Shown here piece after piece: positions 1-6,854 of a stretch of 12,259 bases of DNA. The DNA is from a bacterium. Lineage in GTDB: Bacteria; Chloroflexota; Dormibacteria; UBA8260; Bog-877. A program made the position numbers and the translations under genes. The notes under the pieces were generated by a model. The model was not told the DNA's origin. It searched no databases and saw only the letters and a list, made by a program, of their open reading frames with translations. The DNA lies in NCBI GenBank assembly GCA_021791455.1, contig JAJYWM010000261.1, forward strand, positions 1 to 12,259. Direction: 5' to 3'. How positions within the stretch are numbered: the first letter of the stretch is position 1; every line of letters starts with the position of its first letter.

Positions 1-265
1 CCGCAGGAAGACCTGCTTCGCAGTCGCTGGCCGCCAGCGGCAATCGGGGATCGGCTCGACGCTACTTCGAGCGGCGATCGAGTTCGCGCGTGACCAGGGC
101 GCGACCGCCGTTGCGGGTCATCCCGTCGACATCGCTGCCCTGGGGTCCGCACGGGTGGCGGGGTCAGCAATCTTCACAGGGACAGTGGCCATGATTTCCG
201 CCTCTGGCTTCGCCGAGATTGGGCGAACCCACCCCTCCCGGCCGGTGATGTGGCTGAAGTTGTGA
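1..265 (+). CDS. GNAT family N-acetyltransferase, C-terminal part (5' end outside window)
   Basis: The reading frame is open from position 2 to a TGA at 263-265, giving about 87 residues with no start in the window. It contains a motif-A-like segment of the GNAT acetyl-CoA fold (GRQRQSGIGSTLLRAAIEFA, matching the R/Q-x-x-G-x-G/A pyrophosphate loop followed by a helix). After that come a HPVD segment and a C-terminal block with FTGT, then ISASGFAEIGR and RPVMWLKL. The GF-x-E-I-x-R ending is typical of GNAT proteins. Known family role: transfer of an acetyl group from acetyl-CoA to an amine. The substrate cannot be told from this fragment. It converges with the serine hydrolase gene, with about 350 bp between them. 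The family call is fairly secure; the function is open. Confidence 0.75.
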   Translation, partial: RRKTCFAVAGRQRQSGIGSTLLRAAIEFARDQGATAVAGHPVDIAALGSARVAGSAIFTGTVAMISASGFAEIGRTHPSRPVMWLKL

Positions 266-621
266 TGCCTGGCCCAGCCCGGGCAGATGTGGATCCATGT
301 GACTGGCAGTGATCACCCGTTTGCTTCTTCCTGGCACCGTTGTCCCGATCGAGCAGCCGTTGGCACCGTTGCGGGGTGCGATGCGGGGACGCAGGTCTTC
401 CTGCGGCCGGGTCGGCAAGTGCAAGCCGTGGGGTGCGCTCGAGCTTGAAGCCTCCGGGACCGCCCCAGGCAGGGAGGGCTGCCCGCTCCTGGGCACCTCT
501 CCACCGTTGGCCATGGTCGACCCCGACCGGGAGAACCATCGCCGAACCGGGCGGCTGGGCTCCCTGAGCGGATGCTCATAGACCGACGGAGGGGTCGCTG
601 GACGTCACCGTCCTGCCTGGG
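266..621. other. Intergenic stretch without a convincing gene
   Basis: This lies between the convergent GNAT and serine hydrolase genes. Open frames exist on both strands, but their translations are rich in Arg, Pro, Ser and Gly, match no family I recognise, overlap one another, and lack a good ribosome binding site. I saw no strong hairpin followed by a T tract, so no terminator can be placed. Confidence 0.5.
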
Positions 622-1533
622 TCAACCTCGGGCCTGTGGTGGCGCCAGGTCGTAGGGCATGAGGTGCGCCCAGAGTCGGCGCGCCAGTCCGTCGATGGTG
701 TCGATGCCATAGGCCTCGGTCGGGTCATCAGTGGTCATGACCGCTATGGCATAGGTGTGCGCGGGGTCGGAGGCGATCCCGATGCTGTTGATCTGCCAGT
801 CGCCGGGGGACAGCGGCAGCCACCCGTTTTTCAAAGCCAGGGTGCTGCCCTCAGGGAGGCCCGCCGAAACCCCCCAAGCCTGGTAGCCGACCACGTTCTG
901 CATCAAGGAGAGCTCGTACCGCTGCGAGCCCGGGTCGAGGACGTCATTGGGAAGGGCCAGGGCGTTCAAGAGCTTGATCTGGTCCGCCGGGGTGGTCTTG
1001 CTGAGCCCCCAGTAGTAGCTCCCATTGAGGTCGGTCTGGGTCATCCCGAGCTGTCGGTTGATGACGTCAACGGCACCTGCCATGCCCTCCGCTATCCACA
1101 GATCGTCGGCGTCAGTGTCGTCGCTGTCCTCGATCATGGCGGTCGCCAGCTCCCGGTCCTCCTCGCTGAGACCGCCGCCATGCTGCTGGGCCTGGTACAG
1201 AAGAGTTGCCAGGATGTCGACCTTGACGATGCTGGCGGTGTCCTGGGGGTCGTCGGGATGGTAGAGGAAGATCTCGTGGGACTCCTCGTTGCAGACGGCG
1301 GCCGAGATGTTCCCCTGCCTGGCGCCGAGGTATGCCTCCACCGCCGGGAGCTCGAAGGGGTCGGCGGGAGGTGGTGAGGGAACGTCGACAGGGGCCGGGC
1401 CGGTCGCCAGAGCTGGTTTGAGGCGTCGGCTCGACCCGATGCCTGGTCCCGAGCGGGTCCGCGAAGCGACCACCGTCCCAACTCCCGCCAGCAGCACGAG
1501 GCAGATGGCCACCGCCAACGCCCGGCGTCTCAT
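622..1533 (-). CDS. Class A beta-lactamase-like serine hydrolase, exported or membrane anchored
   Basis: The protein has 303 residues. Residues 1-24 form an Arg-rich start (MRRR) and a hydrophobic segment that reads as a Sec signal or signal anchor; there is no lipobox cysteine at its end. A Pro/Ser-rich linker (about 40-58) precedes the catalytic domain. Motifs of the penicillin-binding/class A beta-lactamase fold are visible: S101-I-V-K104 (nucleophile and general base), S137-D-D (place of the SDN motif) and K235-N-G (place of KTG). A W-G-L-S-K-T-T-P block (175-182) also fits actinobacterial relatives. The start is supported by AGGAGT (1542-1547), 8 nt upstream. The family hydrolyses or acylates with beta-lactams or peptidoglycan peptides. 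The departures at motifs two and three make true beta-lactamase activity doubtful. Fold call good, activity uncertain. Confidence 0.8.
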   Translation of the reverse strand: MRRRALAVAICLVLLAGVGTVVASRTRSGPGIGSSRRLKPALATGPAPVDVPSPPPADPFELPAVEAYLGARQGNISAAVCNEESHEIFLYHPDDPQDTASIVKVDILATLLYQAQQHGGGLSEEDRELATAMIEDSDDTDADDLWIAEGMAGAVDVINRQLGMTQTDLNGSYYWGLSKTTPADQIKLLNALALPNDVLDPGSQRYELSLMQNVVGYQAWGVSAGLPEGSTLALKNGWLPLSPGDWQINSIGIASDPAHTYAIAVMTTDDPTEAYGIDTIDGLARRLWAHLMPYDLAPPQARG

Positions 1534-1906
1534 GGATTCCCACTCCTGGGTGCTTCAGTTGACTCAAGGGCCCAGAGACTTCCTGCATCGGCCGCGCTCC
1601 CAACGGGTGGCCTACGGCTGTCCATGGTCCCCGGACGGGCGGGCGCACCGCCTGCCTCATGGCTTCAACGGCGGGCTCGGTAGGTCGGTTTCCAGTGCGG
1701 GCGCAGACCTCGCGGCGAAGGCGGCCACGACGGTGGTCGTGACTCGATCCTGAGGACCCCAGGTGTGCTGGAGACGACCCGACTCAAGCTGGTCTTCGCC
1801 GCTTGCGGGCCAGGCCGCTTGTCCTGACCACGGAGGGTCAGCGCTTTCCGGACCGCTCTTCCAGCCTTTGCGCCTGAGTCGTTCGGACCGTGGGAGACCG
1901 GGGCTA
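1534..1906. other. Intergenic stretch without a convincing gene
   Basis: This lies upstream of the serine hydrolase and downstream of the small Cys/His protein gene. Short open frames on both strands give low-complexity Arg/Ser/Gly-rich translations with no family resemblance. The serine hydrolase promoter should lie near its left end, but I could not identify clear -10 and -35 boxes. Confidence 0.5.
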
Positions 1907-2224
1907 CTACGGGAGGCGGAGGTCGTGGAGCTGGGCTGCGACCCGCAGCTCGTCCGGGAATAGAGACTCCCGCAGCGCCGGAGAGACAAAGCTCCAGTGC
2001 CTACCGACCGGGCACCATTGGAAGCGCCACCAGCCGAGGCGGACAGCCTTCAGCGACAGGGCTGGAATCCACCAGGTGGTGAAGAGATGCCCTAGGCGGC
2101 AGCTCACCACCGTGTCCAGCGCCAGGAACGCTCCCCGCCTACGGCTCACGACAACCGTTTCCACGGCTGTGAGGGCGGTCGCCGCGATGAGCCAACGGCG
2201 GGCCGGCCGCTTTGCTGACGTCAT
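1907..2224 (-). CDS. Small conserved-looking Cys/His protein with N-terminal hydrophobic segment (hypothetical)
   Basis: The protein has 105 residues. The frame extends further upstream, but the ATG at 2224 is chosen because AGGAGG (2233-2238) sits 8 nt before it. A basic start (about residues 1-10) is followed by a hydrophobic stretch at about 11-26, a weak membrane or signal segment. The middle holds two similar Cys/His groups: C42-R-L-G-H46 and C71-P-V-G-R-H76, the second followed by W. Between them is a Trp-rich strand region (WWIP, GWWRF). The spacing suggests a small metal-binding or ribbon fold; this is inference. The C-terminus is polar, with an acidic/basic helix. I associate this pattern with short actinobacterial hypothetical proteins but know of no assigned function. 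A palindrome at 2272-2287 lies upstream. Confidence 0.7.
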   Translation of the reverse strand: MTSAKRPARRWLIAATALTAVETVVVSRRRGAFLALDTVVSCRLGHLFTTWWIPALSLKAVRLGWWRFQWCPVGRHWSFVSPALRESLFPDELRVAAQLHDLRLP

Positions 2225-2271
2225 GAACACCACCTCCTGCGACACGTGCGCCAGGCCATTTCCCCTCGCTG

Positions 2272-2287
2272 GGTGACCGAGGTCACC
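2272..2287. promoter_or_regulatory. 16-bp palindrome, candidate operator of the small Cys/His protein gene
   Basis: GGTGACC and GGTCACC are perfect inverted arms of 7 bp separated by GA. The site lies 48 bp before the ATG at 2224, where a regulator could act on a leftward promoter. No regulator is encoded next to it, and the assignment is inferred from position and symmetry only. Confidence 0.4.
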
Positions 2288-2457
2288 TGGGAGGCCCACC
2301 CGAGTCTATTCTCACAGATCGGGTGCGGCGCGCCGGCGGTCGCGTGAGGCCGGTCCTGGTTTCCGCGGCTAGCGGAGGCCAGCCTCCGCCCCTGACCCGA
2401 CAGGCTCCGGGCCTGAGCGCCCGCGGGCTCCCGCCGGCGGTGTGTCCCTTGGCGAAC

Positions 2458-2475
2458 CAGAGGAGAGCTCCTCTG
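2458..2475. repeat. 18-nt inverted repeat downstream of the DinB gene
   Basis: CAGAGGAG and CTCCTCTG form perfect 8-bp arms around a 2-nt centre; as RNA it would fold with about a 6-bp stem and a larger loop. It lies about 180 bp beyond the DinB stop. No T tract follows on the minus strand, so it is not a standard intrinsic terminator. Confidence 0.3.
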
Positions 2476-2651
2476 TGGAGACGCTCCCACCACCCGGTTC
2501 GGGAGTTGCCCGGCCGGCTCTGGAACAGGCCCCGGGCAGCGGTCAGCTTCTGCTTGTCGGTGCCCGGCCCAGGGTCAGGGTCGAAGACGTGTCGCGCTCG
2601 CCTCGCCACGGAGGATGATGTGGACGGGCCCACCGGGCCAGGCCGAGGTCG

Positions 2652-3239
2652 CTACTGCCCCACCCGCCCATCGATCCGCTCTCGGATCAGGTCAGCGTGA
2701 CCGCAGTGGCGTGCATACTCCTCGATCATGTGGACGAGGACTTCGCGCCACTCCACCGCCTGGCCGTCGCGCATGGTCCCAGTCCGGTCGAGGTCCGGTT
2801 CACCGGCGACCAGTCCGCGGGCGAATTCCACCTCCGCTCGCCAGAGCGACCAGGCCTGCTCGACCGCGGAAGAGGAGGGCGAGACGTCCCGGAACGCGGC
2901 GTCCCAGTCCCCCTCGGCACCAAAGTGGCGTACGGAATTCTCTCCGGCGAGCACCTGTCGAAACCAGTACCGCTCGACATCGGCCATGTGGCGCAGGAGA
3001 CCCAGCAGAGACATGTCGGAGGGTGGCACCGAGTGCCGCGCCATCTGCTCCGGATCGAGACCCTGGCACTTCAGCTCCAGCGTCTGGCGATAAGCGTCGA
3101 GATATCCGGTGAGGGTTGCCAGCTCGCCATGTGCGGGAGCGGAGCTGCGGGGATCCTCCTCCGGCGCCAGGAACATGTTCCCCCAGCCGAATCGTCGTTC
3201 CGGCAGAGAGGGGTCCGGTTCTGGTGTACCAATGGCCAT
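2652..3239 (-). CDS. DinB superfamily protein of the DUF664 type
   Basis: The protein has 195 residues from the ATG at 3239. An upstream extension of the frame reads as unstructured Arg/Pro/Ala sequence, so this start is preferred even though its ribosome binding site is weak. The protein is mainly helical. It shows the DUF664 hallmarks: S77-L-L-G-L-L-R-H-M-A-D-V-E around His84, and the C-terminal block H170-M-I-E-E-Y-A-R-H178-C-G-H181-A-D-L-I-R-E-R-I-D-G. The histidines fit the metal-binding positions of the DinB four-helix bundle. Relatives include thiol-S-transferases that use mycothiol or bacillithiol, and stress-induced proteins of unknown activity. Its substrate cannot be read here. It lies 131 bp downstream of the sigma factor gene on the same strand and might be cotranscribed with it. 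Confidence 0.85.
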   Translation of the reverse strand: MAIGTPEPDPSLPERRFGWGNMFLAPEEDPRSSAPAHGELATLTGYLDAYRQTLELKCQGLDPEQMARHSVPPSDMSLLGLLRHMADVERYWFRQVLAGENSVRHFGAEGDWDAAFRDVSPSSSAVEQAWSLWRAEVEFARGLVAGEPDLDRTGTMRDGQAVEWREVLVHMIEEYARHCGHADLIRERIDGRVGQ

Positions 3240-3370
3240 GGCGTGCAGTATCACCGATCGGGGCCGCGCCACAGCCCCTGCCAACCTGGGAGCGAGCACC
3301 GCATGCCACACGCCACAGGGGCCGGGCCCGCGCAACCGGCGGTCGCCGCTCAATGAGGCTCCCCGCCCCT

Positions 3371-4294
3371 CTACCGTCCGCGGGCCCTCAAGGTGTCCCT
3401 CAAAACCGCCGCGGCATCGGCGACCTCGCCGATGTGCCTCAGCTTTTCCGGATTCAGCACCGTGCGGATCACCTGCACCCTCTGGTCGCAGACCTCCAGG
3501 CTCCAGGTGTTGATGACCGTTCCTTCTCGCGACCTGAAGACTGCCCCCGGCTGGCCGTTCACCTGGCGCTGCACGACCACGCCTCCGGTCCTGGCGAATG
3601 GTCTGCTGAGGGTCGCCAGCAGCCGCGCCACGTTCTCAGATCCCCTCACACCGTCTCCCCATTGGGGTGCCCTGCCCCCGCTGTCGCTGACCAGTTGCAC
3701 GTCATCGGCGAGGAGGTCGCGCAGGCCATCGAAGTCTCCGTCCGCAAAGGCGGCGAAGAAGCGACCGGCCAGCTCCGCGCGCTTCCTCGGGTCGGCTTCG
3801 AAGCGGGGGCGGTGGGCGGCCATGTGACGTCGTGCCCGCACCGCCTGCTGGCGGCACGCGGCCTCGGACTTCCCAACGGCGACGGAGATGTCGGAGAAGG
3901 GGAACCCGAACACCTCGCGCAAAACGAAAACCGCCCGCTCAACCGGGTTCAGCCGCTCCAGCAGCAGCAGCGCTGCCATGGACAGGGAGTCGGCAAGGAC
4001 CGCCGCTCGCTCGGGCTCCTGATACGGGTCGTCCAGCAAGGGCTCAGGGAACCACAGGCCCACATAGCGCTCCCGTCGCGCTCGAGCCGAACGCAGCACG
4101 TCGATGGCGATGCGGGTCACGATCGTCGTCAGGTAGGCCCGCGGGGACGGAGGTGGCGCCGGGCTTGACTCGTAGCGCAGCCAGGCTTCTTGGACCACAT
4201 CCTCAGCGTCACTCACGCTTCCCAGCATTCGGTAGGCGATGGAGAAGAGCAGCGGCCGTAGTCGCTCGAACTCGTCGGCATGCCCGCTCTTCAC
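3371..4294 (-). CDS. ECF41-type RNA polymerase sigma factor with C-terminal SnoaL-like domain (SigJ-like)
   Basis: The protein has 307 residues from a GTG at 4294 whose first bases overlap the epimerase stop (GTGA), which indicates translational coupling. Region sigma-2 covers about residues 6-73 (FSIAYRMLGS, DAEDVVQEAW). Region sigma-4 covers about 108-158 (NPVERAVFVLREVF, then the helix-turn-helix SDISVAVGKSEAACRQQ). An extra SnoaL/NTF2-like domain covers about 170-285. Three ECF41 signatures can be matched: WFPEP at 81-85 (family WLPEP), DSGGR at 204-208 (family DGGGK) and NPEKL at 281-285 (family NPDKL). In ECF41 the C-terminal domain acts in place of a separate anti-sigma factor and tunes activity. 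The gene partner, an epimerase, is also the known ECF41 association. A matching promoter lies upstream of the operon, so autoregulation is likely. The family call is strong; the inducing signal is unknown. Confidence 0.92.
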   Translation of the reverse strand: MKSGHADEFERLRPLLFSIAYRMLGSVSDAEDVVQEAWLRYESSPAPPPSPRAYLTTIVTRIAIDVLRSARARRERYVGLWFPEPLLDDPYQEPERAAVLADSLSMAALLLLERLNPVERAVFVLREVFGFPFSDISVAVGKSEAACRQQAVRARRHMAAHRPRFEADPRKRAELAGRFFAAFADGDFDGLRDLLADDVQLVSDSGGRAPQWGDGVRGSENVARLLATLSRPFARTGGVVVQRQVNGQPGAVFRSREGTVINTWSLEVCDQRVQVIRTVLNPEKLRHIGEVADAAAVLRDTLRARGR

Positions 4295-5229
4295 GCCGCC
4301 CTCAGCTCGTGGGCAAAGCCCAGGCGCCAGGATGGGTATCTCAGCTCCCAGCCGAGTTCCCTCTTGGCCCGGGCGTTGGAAAAGGCGCGGCCCTCGGTCA
4401 TCATGACAACCACCTGCTCCCCGGCCGCAAGCCGGGCCAGCCAGGCGGGGAACCGGCGCGGCGGCCTGGCTCCCGCGCAGCGGGCCAGATATGGCAGCCA
4501 TTCCCTGGCCGGGGCAGGTTCATCGTCGACGATGTTGAAGACGCCCCGGGCGCGACGCTCCAGCGCCAGGACCGTGGCCGCAGCCGCATCGTCGAGATGG
4601 ACCCAGGAGCTGTACCCACCGGCCTGGCCCACCAGCGGGTACCGGCGCCTGCGCACCAGCTCGATCTGGTCGTCGATCGCCCCCGGACCGTAGAGGGCGC
4701 CATAGCGAAGGACTGCGCCACCCCATTTCAAGACCGCCTCCTCGCAGTACTGCAGCGCCTCCATATTCACCTGGGCGGGTGTGCCGAACAGGAGGTCCAG
4801 CGGGTCCTCCTCGGTCTTCACCCAGCCTCCGGTGCGAGTCCCGTTCCAGCTGGCATAGCCCTGGGCCACCAAGTGACTGACCCCCGCCGCATCCGCCGCC
4901 GCCAGCAGGTGATCGGTCCCGCGCGTGCGCAGCTCGTTGGTCTTCTCGAACCAGCGGTCGGGGTGCTTCAGATCAGGCCTGCCAGCGTGTGCGGGGGAGA
5001 TCGCTGTCATCTGGTGAACGATCGCCTCGGGTGTGGCTCGTGCCACCGCCTCGGCCACCGCCCCCCGGTCGAGGCCATCCATCACGCAGGGCTGCGCTCC
5101 GAGCCCGGCCAGCAGTGCGGACTTGGCCGGGGACGTGGACGATGCCGTTACATGGTGCCCCCTGGCCACCAGCTGGGGAATCAGTCGCCGTCCGAGAACA
5201 CCACTTCCGCCCGCCACGAATACCCTCAT
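4291..5229 (-). CDS. NAD(P)-dependent epimerase/dehydratase (extended SDR), probable ECF41 target
   Basis: The protein has 312 residues from the ATG at 5229, preceded by GGAGGTG (5236-5242) at 6 nt spacing. The N-terminus shows a beta strand and the Rossmann motif G7-G-S-G10-V-L-G13. Later SDR landmarks are R175-Y-G-A-L-Y-G-P-G183 and S208-W-V-H-L-D-D-A-A216, then FNIVDDEP at 231-238. The classical catalytic Y-x-x-x-K is not evident: Y161 is followed by C-E-E-A, and Y125 by A-S-W-N, so chemistry may differ from sugar epimerases. Epimerases, oxidoreductases and carboxymuconolactone decarboxylases are the usual neighbours and targets of ECF41 sigma factors. The gene sits directly behind a matching promoter and overlaps the sigma gene by 4 nt. 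The substrate is unknown. Confidence 0.88.
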   Translation of the reverse strand: MRVFVAGGSGVLGRRLIPQLVARGHHVTASSTSPAKSALLAGLGAQPCVMDGLDRGAVAEAVARATPEAIVHQMTAISPAHAGRPDLKHPDRWFEKTNELRTRGTDHLLAAADAAGVSHLVAQGYASWNGTRTGGWVKTEEDPLDLLFGTPAQVNMEALQYCEEAVLKWGGAVLRYGALYGPGAIDDQIELVRRRRYPLVGQAGGYSSWVHLDDAAAATVLALERRARGVFNIVDDEPAPAREWLPYLARCAGARPPRRFPAWLARLAAGEQVVVMMTEGRAFSNARAKRELGWELRYPSWRLGFAHELRAA

Positions 5230-5271
5230 TGGTCTCACCTCCCGATTGCCGCGTGAGTCGATCAACGGCAA

Positions 5272-5298
5272 GACGAGATAGGGTGTTCCGCTGTGACA
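5272..5298 (-). promoter_or_regulatory. ECF41-type promoter of the epimerase-sigma operon
   Basis: On the minus strand TGTCACA (5292-5298) is followed by exactly 16 nt and then CGTC (5272-5275). This matches the described ECF41 consensus for the -35 and -10 elements and their spacing. It lies 43 bp before the epimerase ATG, leaving a short leader that contains the ribosome binding site. I did not notice the TGTCACA element elsewhere in the window. The sequence match is direct; use by the adjacent sigma factor is inference from the family. Confidence 0.85.
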
Positions 5299-5312
5299 TG
5301 AAGGTAGGTGGT

Positions 5313-5347
5313 GCCCAGGAGATGGCTGGAGGAGCCATCTCCTGGGC
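5313..5347. repeat. Perfect 15-bp inverted repeat (hairpin) upstream of the ECF41 promoter
   Basis: Arms GCCCAGGAGATGGCT (5313-5327) and AGCCATCTCCTGGGC (5333-5347) are fully complementary around a 5-nt loop, GGAGG. The repeat ends 14 bp from the -35 element and lies between the DUF1801 stop and the epimerase. It could stop or attenuate transcription from DUF1801, but no T tract follows on the minus strand. It could also bind a regulator, or be a dispersed palindromic repeat. Confidence 0.7.
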
Positions 5348-5510
5348 TGAGTCGCGCGTTCCACGGCGACACCCAGACCCCCGTCATTCTTCGGGGGCGG
5401 TCGGTATCCTGCATCGGGCGGGATGGTGGGTGCCGCTTCCCCGCGAGAGTCAAGGCCCGAACCGGCGCCGGCTGCCTCTGCCGAATTCCGGCTTCGTGAG
5501 CTGGCGGAGC

Positions 5511-5984
5511 TCAGCTCACCGCCTTCTGGACCAGGGCTGTGATTCTAGCCTCCTCCCTCTCTGACAGTTCCCGGATGGCGAAGGTTGTCGGCCACATCGA
5601 GCCGTCGTCGAGGTGCGCCTTGTCATTGAAGCCCAGGGTCTGGTATCTCGCTCCGAACTTGCCGGCATTCTGGAAGAAGCAGATCACGTTGCCGTCCTTG
5701 ACGTAGGCGGGCATCCCGTACCAGGTTCTGGACGCCAGTTCCGGCGCCGCCGCCTTGATCAGCTGATCAACCCTCTTAGCGATCCCGCGGTCCGGCTCCT
5801 GCATCTTCTCTATCGCGGCCGCCAGATCCGCTTCACCGCTGGCTCGGCTGGCATCCGCCTTCAGTTCCCTGGCCCTCTCCCTCATCGCCGCTCGCTCCGC
5901 TTGGGAGAAGCCCTTGGACTTCCCGCCTGCGCCTTTGGCGGCGGGGAGCCGGTCAGTGGCCTTTCCTGGCTTGGTCTCGGACAT
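5511..5984 (-). CDS. DUF1801 domain protein (YdhG/YjbR/CyaY-like fold) with Lys/Arg-rich N-terminal region
   Basis: The protein has 157 residues. The ATG at 5984 is chosen over a TTG five codons upstream because GAGGAG (5992-5997) lies 7 nt before it. Residues 1-60 are basic and charged (KGAGGKSKGFSQAERAAMRERARELKAD) and probably form a flexible tail plus helix. The rest carries the DUF1801 pattern: DQLIKAAAPELASRTWYGMPAY, then GNVICFFQNAGKFGARYQTLGF and a C-terminal helix with LSEREEARITALVQKAV. The domain has a frataxin-like fold; some members are discussed as iron chaperones, but no general function is established. It lies on the same strand as the epimerase, 281 bp upstream, with the hairpin and the ECF41 promoter between them, so it is probably a separate transcript. 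Confidence 0.82.
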   Translation of the reverse strand: MSETKPGKATDRLPAAKGAGGKSKGFSQAERAAMRERARELKADASRASGEADLAAAIEKMQEPDRGIAKRVDQLIKAAAPELASRTWYGMPAYVKDGNVICFFQNAGKFGARYQTLGFNDKAHLDDGSMWPTTFAIRELSEREEARITALVQKAVS

Positions 5985-6162
5985 CACACATCTCCTCAAG
6001 GACGGCGCAGCTGGATAGGCGCCTGGTCGATGGCACCGCAGGCAAGCCTAGTGCTGCCGGGCGTGGCGCGTCCCCACCTTGGTCCGAACCAAAGGGCAGT
6101 CTGGCTCTCTCGCCGAGCCGCCGGCGTGGCCAGGGGGCGGAGCTGATACCGCACTTCCCCGC

Positions 6163-6798
6163 TCAGCTGGACGAGCTGCTCGGGGATGGGCTCGCCACCT
6201 CGGCGCGGGCCCTCGACCCCTCTTCCAAAGTTGCTCCCTTGGAGAGCTGCCGCCCGATGTGAGCCACCGCCTCCAGCTCCTCTTGGTAGTAACGAATTCC
6301 CCACTCCGCCACCAGGGCAGCATATTGCAGCCTCGGATCAGCTCCCAAGCTGTCCCGGATCGCTTGCAGGTCTCGGGTGCGAGCCTGCAGCTGCTCGCCA
6401 TACCGGTCCAGCACCACGCGGGGTCGCTTGGGCCCCGTGATGTGCCCGAGGAACAATCGCAGGGCCACCTCGTGCTTGAGCACGGGGAACTCCACCTCGC
6501 CCTGGCCGAGCCATTCTTCGAGGGCCGCCGCCCCCGGCGCCGAGAGGCTGTAGCGGCGCAGTCTCCGGCCCCCCTGCTCGACCACCTCCTCGATCACCAT
6601 CCCCTGCCTGGCCAGGCGCCCGAGCTCGGAATAGATGTGGCTCATGGCGGGCGCCACCCAGAAGAAGCGCAGGGTCCTGTCGGCCAGCTTCTTCAGGGCG
6701 TACCCGCTCATCCGGCCGCGCAGAGACAGCAGCCCGAGGAGCGCGAATCCGGTGACCGAGGGCGGGTCTTGACGCGACACCAAAGACATGATATTCAT
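6163..6798 (-). CDS. PadR family transcriptional regulator
   Basis: The protein has 211 residues from the ATG at 6798; an ATG three codons later (6789) is equally possible because neither has a strong ribosome binding site. The winged helix covers about residues 17-95: FALLGLLSLRGRMSGYALKK, then MSHIYSELGRLARQGMV, and the wing RRLRRYSLSAPGAAALEEWL. The second half matches the helical dimerisation/effector domain of PadR (Vir_act_alpha_C type): KHEVALRLFLGHI, then YGEQLQARTRDLQAI and YYQEELEAVAHI. The tail ends in a Ser/Pro run (ASPSPSSSSS). PadR proteins are repressors or activators that often control the divergent neighbour, here the propeller/MoaD unit 56 bp away. An inverted repeat in that gap is a candidate operator. 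The ligand is unknown. Confidence 0.9.
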   Translation of the reverse strand: MNIMSLVSRQDPPSVTGFALLGLLSLRGRMSGYALKKLADRTLRFFWVAPAMSHIYSELGRLARQGMVIEEVVEQGGRRLRRYSLSAPGAAALEEWLGQGEVEFPVLKHEVALRLFLGHITGPKRPRVVLDRYGEQLQARTRDLQAIRDSLGADPRLQYAALVAEWGIRYYQEELEAVAHIGRQLSKGATLEEGSRARAEVASPSPSSSSS

Positions 6799-6809
6799 TG
6801 CAGCCTGTC

Positions 6810-6830
6810 GTTGTTCCTAATCGGAATAAC
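6810..6830. promoter_or_regulatory. Imperfect inverted repeat in the padR / beta-propeller intergenic gap, candidate operator
   Basis: GTTGTTCC (6810-6817) and GGAATAAC (6823-6830) are inverted arms that pair at 7 of 8 positions around the 5-nt spacer TAATC. The repeat sits in the middle of the 56-bp gap between the two divergent starts, where one bound dimer could control both genes. Assignment to the PadR protein is inference from position. Confidence 0.5.
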
Positions 6831-6854
6831 CCCTCGAACTCTAGGAGTGGTGGC

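Larger units (their letters stand above)
2225..2651. other. Intergenic stretch; palindromes but no convincing gene
   Basis: This lies between the small protein gene and the end of the DinB gene. It carries the ribosome binding site and a 16-bp palindrome of the small protein gene, and an 18-nt inverted repeat at 2458-2475. Frames such as 2283-2633 (-) and 2323-2700 (+) translate to Arg/Pro/Gly-rich sequence with no recognisable domain, so I do not call them. A decayed gene cannot be excluded. Confidence 0.5.

Noticed and set aside
2283..2633. A 116-codon minus-strand frame between the DinB and small-protein genes
   Set aside because: It has no homology I recognise, no supporting ribosome binding site, and overlaps an equally open plus-strand frame. 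It could be a decayed gene, but nothing positive supports that.
3116..4168. A 350-codon open frame on the plus strand
   Set aside because: It runs antisense across the sigma factor gene and the DinB start and has no recognisable domain.
3832..5256. A 474-codon open frame on the plus strand
   Set aside because: It lies antisense to the sigma factor and epimerase, which have clear domains and motifs. Its translation is Arg/Pro/Gly-rich with no family resemblance; long antisense frames are expected at this GC content.
5496..5512. A short hairpin (GAGCT, 5-nt loop, AGCTC) at the end of the DUF1801 gene as a terminator
   Set aside because: The stem is short, overlaps the stop codon, and is not followed by a T tract.
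5996..6304. A minus-strand frame overlapping the end of padR and the gap before the DUF1801 gene
   Set aside because: It overlaps the PadR C-terminus in another frame and gives low-complexity sequence. I considered a frameshifted PadR tail, but the helical dimerisation domain is already complete in the called frame.
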